A stretch of DNA of 64,000 bases from Clostridium puniceum (GTDB lineage: Bacteria; Bacillota; Clostridia; Clostridiales; Clostridiaceae): NCBI RefSeq assembly GCF_002006345.1, contig NZ_LZZM01000132.1:1-64000 (forward strand), given 5' to 3'. Shown piece after piece: positions 7,226-14,345 of this stretch. The position numbers and the translations under genes were made by a program. How positions within the stretch are numbered: the stretch's first letter is position 1; each line of letters begins with the position of its first letter. The notes below the pieces were generated by a model that was given only the letters and a program-made list of their open reading frames with translations, made no database searches and was not told the origin of the DNA.

Positions 7226-7701
7226 AATATAAATATATATTTTAATAAATGAACTAAATACATTTAGCTAATATTTAACTATTGTATATGAGAGTTTAAT
7301 GTAACAAATTAATTAAAACTTATATTTAAAATTAAGGATGATTTATGTATTTGGCAGGAATCATCTTTTTTAGTTTGTATGTATAAAGGATATCTATTAA
7401 TTAATCTAGATAATAATATAATTAACAAACGAGTTGCTCATAAATATTTCTAATAATTTAATATTTTAAAAATTAAAATTGCAGAAAGGCTTGAATATTT
7501 AATAGTAGAATAATATAATCAAATCGTATGTTTAAAGATTCCACTTTTTTTATGTTTAGGTGTATATGGAATTTTTTAATATTGAAAGAATGTTAAGAAC
7601 AGAAACATTATACATTGATAATAATTATTACGAGTTATATGTTTTGCTCTTTAGCAGTATTGTAGAAAAATTTTCGAAATATATAAAGAGGTTACGAAGA
7701 A
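7226..7701. other. Intergenic between xpt and dltD
   Basis: Apart from the terminator at 7335 it is AT-rich with no convincing ORF. Several TATAAT-like boxes occur (for example near 7515) but none with a clear -35 at the right spacing. The dltD promoter must lie here. Confidence 0.4.
7335..7371 (+). terminator. Intrinsic terminator of xpt
   Basis: GATGATT (7337-7343) pairs with AATCATC (7359-7365), followed by T6. Confidence 0.75.
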
Positions 7702-8898
7702 ATGAAAAAAGTAATTAATTTTTTTATACCAATAGTGATACCAATTGTCATCGTCATTATTGCAATAATAACATTAGATTTATTTTTAGACAATAAAATA
7801 GAGACTTTAACAAAGGAAAAAGATATTAGTGTAATGGGAAGACAATGTTTCGATGTGGTAAAAGATAAAAGTTCGTTTGATAAAAAAATATTATCTGATA
7901 AAGGTGATTTGTTTTTGCTTGGTTCGTCTGAATTAGGCATTAGTGTTCCACAAAACCCACTGGATTTTTTTCCTTTTAAAGGTGTAGATTATAATTTGAG
8001 CTGCTTTGGAAGAGCATTTGTACAAAGTCTGCAGCACGCTACTTATTTAGGTGGAGCAGATGTAAAAGCAAATCAAAAGGTGGTTTATATGCTTTCCATC
8101 CAATGGTTCGAGCAGCCCAAGGCAGTAAAGCCAGATCATTTTGTCGCCAATTTTTCAGAGGTGCAATTTTATCAATTTATGGAAAATCCTAAAATAAGTG
8201 AGGAAAATAAAAGATATTATGCTAAGAGAGTATATGATTTTTTAAAAGTTACAAAAAAATATCAAGGAGAAGCTTATTATGCAAAACTTTATTTGAACTC
8301 AAGCTTTTTTTCAAATACACAAAAGATTGCATTAAAGCCATATTATGAAATTAAACAATATTTATTAGCTATTCAAGATAAAGCTCTAATTTATAAAAAA
8401 CTTACGAATTTACCAAACAAAAAAAATGGACAAACATTGAAAGAGGTAAATTGGGATGATGAGTATACAAAAATTAAAGAAGAAAATAAAAAGATTGTAT
8501 CTACAAATCAATTTAATTTAGAAGATAAAACTTATAAGATTAATTTAAAAGATCAACTTGATAAATGTAAAGGTGAATTAAAGAATGTAAATCTTATCGA
8601 GTCTAAGGAAATGGATGACTATAAGTTTTTTTTAAATGTATGTAAAGAGCTTGGTATTAAGCCATACATAGTTATACAACCGGTTAATGGATGGTATTAT
8701 GACTTTGCAGAACTTACTAAAGCTCAAAGAGACGAATGGAGTAAAACAGTCAAAAAAATTGCAGAGGATAGTGGCTTTGAGGTTTTCGACTTGCATGGAT
8801 ATGATTATAAAAAATATTTTCTAATAGATAGACAGCATTTAGGAAAAGAAGGGTGGCTTAGGGTAGATGAAGAAATTTATAAACATTTTAATAAATAA
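7702..8898 (+). CDS. dltD: DltD, D-alanine transfer to teichoic acids
   Basis: DltD acts on the outer face of the membrane in the last step of D-alanylation of teichoic acids, which lowers surface negative charge. The protein is 398 aa, normal for the family. It has an N-terminal membrane anchor (residues 5-28), the SGNH-like block DLFLLGSSELGIS with the candidate nucleophile at Ser75/76, and the C-terminal Asp-His block IDRQHLGKEGW (D376, H379). AGAGGTTACGAAG precedes the ATG. It is followed by dltX, overlapping by 32 bases, and then dltB. No dltA or dltC gene is intact here, so the full pathway cannot run from this locus alone. Confidence 0.9.
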   Translation: MKKVINFFIPIVIPIVIVIIAIITLDLFLDNKIETLTKEKDISVMGRQCFDVVKDKSSFDKKILSDKGDLFLLGSSELGISVPQNPLDFFPFKGVDYNLSCFGRAFVQSLQHATYLGGADVKANQKVVYMLSIQWFEQPKAVKPDHFVANFSEVQFYQFMENPKISEENKRYYAKRVYDFLKVTKKYQGEAYYAKLYLNSSFFSNTQKIALKPYYEIKQYLLAIQDKALIYKKLTNLPNKKNGQTLKEVNWDDEYTKIKEENKKIVSTNQFNLEDKTYKINLKDQLDKCKGELKNVNLIESKEMDDYKFFLNVCKELGIKPYIVIQPVNGWYYDFAELTKAQRDEWSKTVKKIAEDSGFEVFDLHGYDYKKYFLIDRQHLGKEGWLRVDEEIYKHFNK

Positions 8899-9007
8899 CA
8901 AAAATCTAAAGAAAGTTTCAATACTAACAGTTATATTACTTTTAATATTAATTGTATTCTTTTTTCACGCTACATCAGATTTACCGTTTATTTATAGTCA
9001 ATTTTAA
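8867..9007 (+). CDS. dltX: DltX, small membrane protein of the dlt locus (46 aa)
   Basis: This short frame overlaps the end of dltD by 32 bases. It encodes a basic N-terminus (MKKFINILINNKNLKKV), one membrane helix (about 18-33) and the C-terminus ATSDLPFIYSQF. The F-I-Y-x-x-F ending is the hallmark of DltX, the small protein of D-alanylation loci whose conserved C-terminus acts outside the membrane. An AGGGTGG/AGGGTAG purine stretch lies just before the ATG. Location, length and terminal motif all agree. In most Firmicutes dltX precedes dltA; here it follows dltD. Confidence 0.8.
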   Translation: MKKFINILINNKNLKKVSILTVILLLILIVFFFHATSDLPFIYSQF

Positions 9008-9413
9008 TTATAATAAATGTTATAAGGTTGTGTGGTGAAACTAAGTTTGTATTTTTACAACCCTTACAATAAATTGGGGATAATTATGATGAGAGTTGAG
9101 ATTTTGTTAAAATATTTAATTAAGAAATTACTAGATAAAAGTGAGGCGAGATTTTATAATTGGTTCTTGGAAATTTGTATTTTGTGAGCTATATCTTTCA
9201 CAGTAAGTAAATACGAGTTTTATTTCCTGTTAATTTAACTCCTTGAACTTTCTGTGTGAACTTTTATTCATAACTTTTAATTTTCTAATCTCAATTCTCA
9301 ACTTAATTTAGCATTCTTCATAATATAAAATTATATATTATGGAGAATGCTAATAATTTTAGATTGATAATGATGATGCACTTGATGATCAAGGAATTTA
9401 TGGAGGAATTGAA
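9008..9413 (+). other. Gap where dltA would be expected
   Basis: No part of an adenylation (AMP-binding) domain is recognisable in the 406 bases between dltX and dltB. A 33-codon ORF from the tandem ATGs at 9087 has no known relatives that I recognise. A reading just before dltB ending IKEFMEELK overlaps the dltB start as ATGA and could be the last codons of a deleted dltA, but this is weak. A 44-base hairpin lies at 9309. Confidence 0.35.
9309..9352. repeat. 44-base near-perfect palindrome before dltB
   Basis: TAGCATTCT (9309-9317) and AGAATGCTA (9344-9352) form the base of a hairpin that continues inward almost without a break (one G-U pair) to a loop of about 4 bases. No T-run follows, so it is not a standard terminator. 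It may be an mRNA-stabilising or processing hairpin, or a deletion scar. Confidence 0.65.
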
Positions 9414-10583
9414 ATGACACTAGTTCAATATGGTGACTACTTTTATTTATATATACTTGCAATAGCGTTAATACCAGCTATTATTTTAGGAATCCTAGAG
9501 AAGAATATTAAATATTATGGCACTTTTATATCTATTTTAATGATAATAGCAATAATGGGCATAGAAAAGGTATTTTTATTATTTTTGATTGGAGAAATTG
9601 TATTAATTAAGATATATTCTATTTTAAGAAAAAAAACAGATAATAAATATTTATATTATTTCACTCTGTTTTGTTCAATGCTGCCATTACTTATTTTTAA
9701 AGTAACTTCCTTAGTAACAATAAGAAATGGTATTGGATTTATAGGACTTTCGTATATGAATTTTAAAGCTGTACAAATAATTATTGAAATATACGATGAG
9801 ACTATAAAAGAAGTTAGTATTTCAAATACTGTATATTTCTTTATATTTTTTACAACTTTGAGTTCTGGACCTGTAGATAGATCTAGGAGATTTGAAAGTG
9901 ACTTAGACAAAAAAATAAGTAGATGGGAATATATATATGATTATTTAGATTTTGGTGTACAACGAATAATTAAAGGGATAGTATATAAGTTTGTTATAGC
10001 AGATTTAATTAATTCATTATGGATGAGTCAAATTCCTGCAAGAGTAACGTATACTGCGAAATCTGCACTTCTTTTCAATTCATTAAGTTATATGTACTCA
10101 TATAGTTTGTATCTATTTTTTGATTTTGCTGGATATACAGCGTTTGCAGTTGGTACAAGCTATATTTTAGGAATAAGAATGCCAGAAAATTTTAATAAGC
10201 CATTTTTAAGTAAAGATATGAAGGAATTTTGGACTAGATGGCATATATCCTTATCTAAATGGTTTGGAGATTACATATATTCTAGATTTGTGTTAAGCAG
10301 CATGAGAAATAAAAGATTTAAAAATAGGTTTATTGCATCCCATGTAGGACAACTGCTTACAATGTTCATTATGGGAGCGTGGCATGGTTTACAGTGGTTT
10401 TATATTATATATGGACTTTATCAAGGCTTAGCTTTGGTAGGTACAGATATATACCAAAGAAAATCAAAATTTTATAAAAAGCATAAAAAAGAAAAATGGT
10501 TCCAATATATTCAAGTGGCAGTAACATTTCATATAGCATGTTTCGGTTTATTACTATTTTCAGGATATTTATATAATAAGTAG
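9414..10583 (+). CDS. dltB: DltB, MBOAT acyltransferase for D-alanylation
   Basis: DltB is the membrane-bound O-acyltransferase that moves D-alanine from DltC carrier across the membrane step towards teichoic acid. The 389-residue protein has many membrane helices, FFTTLSSGPVDRSRRFESDL, the MBOAT block NKPFLSKDMKEFWTRWHISL and GAWHGLQW with the conserved His324. Length is normal. TGGAGG lies 9 bases before the ATG. The gene looks intact and under selection, yet its partners dltA and dltC are missing or truncated on either side. Function may depend on copies elsewhere. Confidence 0.93.
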   Translation: MTLVQYGDYFYLYILAIALIPAIILGILEKNIKYYGTFISILMIIAIMGIEKVFLLFLIGEIVLIKIYSILRKKTDNKYLYYFTLFCSMLPLLIFKVTSLVTIRNGIGFIGLSYMNFKAVQIIIEIYDETIKEVSISNTVYFFIFFTTLSSGPVDRSRRFESDLDKKISRWEYIYDYLDFGVQRIIKGIVYKFVIADLINSLWMSQIPARVTYTAKSALLFNSLSYMYSYSLYLFFDFAGYTAFAVGTSYILGIRMPENFNKPFLSKDMKEFWTRWHISLSKWFGDYIYSRFVLSSMRNKRFKNRFIASHVGQLLTMFIMGAWHGLQWFYIIYGLYQGLALVGTDIYQRKSKFYKKHKKEKWFQYIQVAVTFHIACFGLLLFSGYLYNK

Positions 10584-10595
10584 AAGAGAGTTTAT

Positions 10596-10640
10596 ATGAA
10601 AGAAAAAATACTAAGCATATTTTATATGGAATATGAGTAA
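10596..10640 (+). pseudogene. dltC: Truncated dltC stub (14 codons)
   Basis: Twelve bases after dltB a start codon behind AGAGAG begins MKEKILSI, the typical start of clostridial DltC (the D-alanyl carrier protein, about 75-80 aa). The frame stops after 14 codons (FYMEYE then TAA), before the phosphopantetheine Ser region. No later frame restores the carrier domain. Position directly after dltB agrees with the usual dltB-dltC order. The call rests on a short match plus synteny. Confidence 0.5.
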
Positions 10641-10874
10641 TTATTTTCCTTTATGATCTTAAAAGGTTTAAGAATTAGTTCATATGTTATATAATAAAAT
10701 TGAATAGAAATCATAAATTAATAAAAAAGGATACAAAGTTACTAATGAGGAGAAACTAAAAAGTATAAAAGATAACTTATAAAAGCTAATTTAAATAAAG
10801 CATAGAAATTTAATTTCTTCTAAATGAAGTTTTATTTAGTAATAATATATGTAATTTAAAGGAGAGAAATATAT

Positions 10875-12092
10875 ATGAAAGCCTATGAACGTTTATTAAA
10901 ATATGTTAAGGTACACACTACATCAGATGAAAATTCGGATACACATCCAACGACTTTAAGACAATTTGATTTAGCTAAGTTGCTTGTAGAGGAAATGAAA
11001 GAACTTGGAATTTGCGATGTTAAGCTTGATGATAATTGCTATGTTTATGGTTATATTCCTGCGACTAAAGGATATGAGGATAAGCCAAGTATAGGGCTTA
11101 TAGCACATATAGACACTGCACCAGCAGCAAATGGAAATAATGTAAAACCTCAAGTAATTGAAAATTATGATGGAGGAGATGTTATTTTAAAAGGAAATAA
11201 CAGTATTTTATCTCCAGAAAGATTTCCACATTTAAAGACATTGAAGGGTAGAACTCTTATTACAACTGATGGAACTTCACTTCTTGGAGCTGACGATAAG
11301 GCTGGTATTGCTGAAATACTTACAGCATGTGAAGTAATAATGAAAGAAAATATTCCTCATGGAAAGATTTGCATAGGATTCACTCCAGATGAAGAAGTTG
11401 GGCTTGGAGCACACCTTTTTGATGTAAAGAATTTTGGGGCGGATTTTGCATATACAATTGATGGAGGTATAGAAGGTGAAATTGCATATGAAAACTTTAA
11501 TGCGGCATTAGCTAAAGTAGAAGTTAGTGGTGTATCAGTTCACCCAGGCTCAGCCAAAAATACTATGATAAATGCATTAAATGTAGCTATTGAATTTAAT
11601 TCAATGTTACCTGCAGCTGAAAGACCAGAGAATACAGAAGAATATGAAGGGTTTTATTATTTAGAAAAATTCTCTGGAAACACAGATAATGCAATTATGG
11701 AGTATATTTTACGTGATCATGATCATGTAAAATTTGAAGTGAAAAAATCTATGATGAAGCTTGCAGAAAAGCTTATAAATGAAAAATATGGTGAAGGTAC
11801 AATAAAAATTACATTAAAAGATCAATATAAAAATATGGTAGAGCTTATAAAACCTTGTTATCACCTTGTAGATAATGCTTTAGAAGCTATGAAATCATTA
11901 AGTGTTACACCTATTATAGAACCTATACGTGGAGGAACAGATGGTGCGACTTTAAGCTATATGGGATTACCTTGTCCTAACCTTGGTACAGGCGGCTTTG
12001 CATATCATGGAGAATTTGAACATATCACAGCAGAAGGTATGGACATCTGCACAAATATAATTGTTGAGATATTGAAAAGATATACACATTAG
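10875..12092 (+). CDS. pepT: Peptidase T (tripeptide aminopeptidase)
   Basis: PepT is a cytoplasmic M20B zinc metallopeptidase that releases the N-terminal residue of tripeptides. The 405-aa length is typical. Metal and catalytic motifs are all visible: LIAHIDTAP (first His and Asp), DGTSLLGADDKAG (bridging Asp), TPDEEVGLGA (Glu pair), TIDGG (Asp) and GTGGFAYHGEFEH (last His). AAAGGAGAG precedes the ATG. It is monocistronic, followed by a long perfect hairpin. In anaerobic peptide-fermenting clostridia it feeds amino-acid catabolism. Confidence 0.96.
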   Translation: MKAYERLLKYVKVHTTSDENSDTHPTTLRQFDLAKLLVEEMKELGICDVKLDDNCYVYGYIPATKGYEDKPSIGLIAHIDTAPAANGNNVKPQVIENYDGGDVILKGNNSILSPERFPHLKTLKGRTLITTDGTSLLGADDKAGIAEILTACEVIMKENIPHGKICIGFTPDEEVGLGAHLFDVKNFGADFAYTIDGGIEGEIAYENFNAALAKVEVSGVSVHPGSAKNTMINALNVAIEFNSMLPAAERPENTEEYEGFYYLEKFSGNTDNAIMEYILRDHDHVKFEVKKSMMKLAEKLINEKYGEGTIKITLKDQYKNMVELIKPCYHLVDNALEAMKSLSVTPIIEPIRGGTDGATLSYMGLPCPNLGTGGFAYHGEFEHITAEGMDICTNIIVEILKRYTH

Positions 12093-12139
12093 ACGAAACA
12101 TTAAAATTTAAATTCATAAGTATGATTATATCATATTAA

Positions 12140-12186
12140 AAGGAGCTGTTGCAAAACTAACTATGTTAGTTTTGCAACAGCTCCTT
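12140..12186. terminator. Perfect 22-bp hairpin after pepT
   Basis: Bases 12140-12161 are the exact reverse complement of 12165-12186 with a 3-base loop. The stem is much longer than other terminators here and is followed by CTATTAA rather than a T-run, so it may be an RNA-stability or bidirectional element. Confidence 0.6.
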
Positions 12187-12324
12187 CTATTAATAACAGA
12201 ATATAGTTACATACAAGATAAAAAATAAGTTTTATTTATTTTTATATATCGAATACACTTTAAGTATTATCAGTATATATTCAAGACGTTTAGTGAACAA
12301 TAATTATAGAAATATAAAAAGTTG

Positions 12325-12367
12325 AGAGGAGAGAATAAAATTAGCTTGTTTTATGTGAGCTTATTTT
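12325..12367 (+). promoter_or_regulatory. Distant ribosome site and hairpin before splB
   Basis: The only good Shine-Dalgarno (AGAGGAGAG, 12325-12333) is 44 bases before the splB ATG. A hairpin (AAAATTAGCT 12337-12346 with AGCTTATTTT 12358-12367, one mismatch) lies between, which would shorten the effective distance to about 13 bases. An in-frame stop at 12372 rules out an earlier splB start. Confidence 0.45.
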
Positions 12368-12377
12368 AGCATAAGAT

Positions 12378-13400
12378 ATGTTTATACCTAAAAGAATTAT
12401 ATTTGAGAAGGATTCATTAAAATATGATATGGCTAAGGAGGTTTTTGATAAGTTCAAAGATAAAGATAATATTGAGATTATAAATATGACATCCAACAAG
12501 CTTAAACAACACATTCCAGGTAATGACTTATTCTCTCAATATAGAGAAGGTAAGAAGACTTTAGTTGTTGGAATAAAGAAGAGCTTAAAGTTTCAATCCT
12601 GTAAACCTTCAGCAAATTTTCAACTTCCATTGGTGTCAGGATGTATGGGGCAATGTGAGTATTGTTACTTAAACACAATGCTTGGAGATAAGCCTTTTGT
12701 AAAGATTCACGCCAATATTAATGATATTTTAAATCAAGCTCAAAAATATATAGATGAAAGATTACCTAACATAACTATATTTGAAGGCGCAGCTACATCT
12801 GATCCTATACCAGTAGAACCTTATACCCATTCTTTAGAAAGAGCAATAACATTCTTCGGAAGTAGTGCAAATTCTAGATTTAGATTTGTAACAAAGTATA
12901 ATGATATAAATTCGTTGCTTAATTTAAAACATAATGGACATACGGAAATAAGGTTTAGTATAAATACTTCTTCAGTTATAAGTCAATATGAGCATGCTAC
13001 AGCATCACGTGATCAAAGAATAGAAGCAAGTATGAAGGCAGCAAAGGCTGGATATCCTATTGGATTTTTAATTGCGCCTGTATTTATTTACTCTAATTGG
13101 AAAGAAGAATATCATGATTTGTTATTAGAATTAAAAAACAAGCTTCCAAATGACTTGAAATTTCCAGTAACGTTTGAAATTATATCTCATCGTTATACTA
13201 CAATAGCTAAAAATAGAATACTTGATATATTTCCTGAGAATAAGCTACCTATGAATGATGAAGAGCGTAAGTTCAAATATGGGCAATTTGGATATGGTAA
13301 GTATGTATACCAAAAGGAAAATCTAGATGAAATAAAACAATTTTTTATAAAAGAGATAGAAGAATTGTTTATAAATAAAGAAGTTAAATATATTATATAA
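12378..13400 (+). CDS. splB: Spore photoproduct lyase (radical SAM DNA repair)
   Basis: SplB reverses the thymine dimer (spore photoproduct) formed by UV in spore DNA, during germination. The 340-aa protein has the radical-SAM cluster CMGQCEYC (Cys89, 93, 96; the C-x3-C-x2-C spacing) and the family blocks FQLPLVSGC, TIFEGAATSDP and TKYNDI. The residue aligned with the hydrogen-donor Cys of B. subtilis SplB (Cys141 there) is Ala139 here. A Cys at 75 (KFQSCKPSANF) lies near the cluster and may substitute. The start is the first ATG after an in-frame stop; the ribosome site is unusually far upstream. Monocistronic; a forespore sigma promoter is expected from the family, but I could not place it. 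Confidence 0.92.
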   Translation: MFIPKRIIFEKDSLKYDMAKEVFDKFKDKDNIEIINMTSNKLKQHIPGNDLFSQYREGKKTLVVGIKKSLKFQSCKPSANFQLPLVSGCMGQCEYCYLNTMLGDKPFVKIHANINDILNQAQKYIDERLPNITIFEGAATSDPIPVEPYTHSLERAITFFGSSANSRFRFVTKYNDINSLLNLKHNGHTEIRFSINTSSVISQYEHATASRDQRIEASMKAAKAGYPIGFLIAPVFIYSNWKEEYHDLLLELKNKLPNDLKFPVTFEIISHRYTTIAKNRILDIFPENKLPMNDEERKFKYGQFGYGKYVYQKENLDEIKQFFIKEIEELFINKEVKYII

Positions 13401-13827
13401 GCATTTATTGCAAAATGAAACTGTAGGAAAATGATAATTAATTCCATAAAAAATACATATTAAAAGCCGAACTTATGATGTTGATTTGTTGCAGGAGTTT
13501 ATGTTTATTGATATGAACCAAGTGGAGTGTGTAGTTTTGTTATATCCTAAGTATAAGTATTGTAATTGCAAAGGAAATTAAACTTTTTAAATAAATATTA
13601 AAAAGAAAAATGTTTTTATATATTTAAGAATGAAAATATATAAGTTCTAATTAAGAAAGTTCATAATTTAGTTGGTTGTTTTATCCAATCACTATAATAT
13701 AGAAATTAAATCTTAATGAACAAAATTTTTTAGAACATATATATATAAATATTTATAAGAAAATATTAGGGTTACAGAGAAATAATTATTAAATTAAAAT
13801 GGTCTGAAAGGCGTCTAACCTTTCGGA
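13401..13827. other. Intergenic after splB, holding a MITE-like repeat
   Basis: Contains the 110-bp dispersed repeat (13637-13747, listed separately) and otherwise AT-rich sequence with no convincing ORF. There is no clear terminator directly behind splB. Confidence 0.5.
13637..13747 (+). mobile_element. MITE-like 110-bp repeat, copy A
   Basis: About 108 bases here recur at 42537-42645 in the opposite orientation with only a few differences. The ends form imperfect terminal inverted repeats (TATATAAGTTCTAA left, TTAGAACATATATA right, one mismatch over 14). It carries no ORF. Size, terminal repeats, AT content and intergenic position fit a miniature inverted-repeat element. Confidence 0.65.
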
Positions 13828-13838
13828 CTATTTTTTTC
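13800..13838. terminator. Bidirectional terminator
   Basis: TGGTCTGAAAGG (13800-13811) pairs with CCTTTCGGACTA (13819-13830) through two G-U pairs, followed by T7 on plus. The stop codon of the minus-strand 85-aa gene lies inside the stem. Confidence 0.7.
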
Positions 13839-14085
13839 TAATAGATAAATAATTTTTGTGTATAGCATCAAAGAAAAAATTTGTAATCTCTTCATTAACT
13901 TTATTATTGTATATGGATGCAATACTACTTTCATTAGAACTAAAAGGTATAGAAGGTTTATCTATTTTTACTTTCTTTTTTTGATTAAAGGATATTATTT
14001 TTGAATCACTTATGATAGAATAGTCACCTTCCTTTATAATAGAATGTCTCATTCCATTTACATATTTTAGGTACATAATTTCCAT
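13828..14085 (-). CDS. Hypothetical protein (85 aa)
   Basis: The ATG at 14085 is preceded by AAAGGTGGTG with 6-base spacing, so it is preferred over an upstream GTG at 14097. The protein begins MEIMYLKYVNGMRHSIIKEG, continues with a Lys/Ser-rich middle and ends with an aromatic helix (TNFFFDAIHKNYLSIRKK). No motif is recognised and no signal peptide is seen. It is divergent from the helicase gene, and its stop is embedded in a terminator stem. Confidence 0.6.
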   Translation of the reverse strand: MEIMYLKYVNGMRHSIIKEGDYSIISDSKIISFNQKKKVKIDKPSIPFSSNESSIASIYNNKVNEEITNFFFDAIHKNYLSIRKK

Positions 14086-14345
14086 AACAAACACCACCTT
14101 TATATTATTGACACTAATTTAAGATAAATACAAAATTTATTGTTAATTTAATATATTAATTTAAGTTATGAAATATTACATAATAATTTAAAGCATTATT
14201 ATCTGTAATGCTAGATATATGGTATAATTTTCATATAATTATATAAAATAAATGAGTAGCTAGAATGTTATTTAAAAGATTAACGATCGAAAAAATATAA
14301 AATTTATGAGTTGAAAATAGATGTTGAGTATATGGAGTGAAATTA

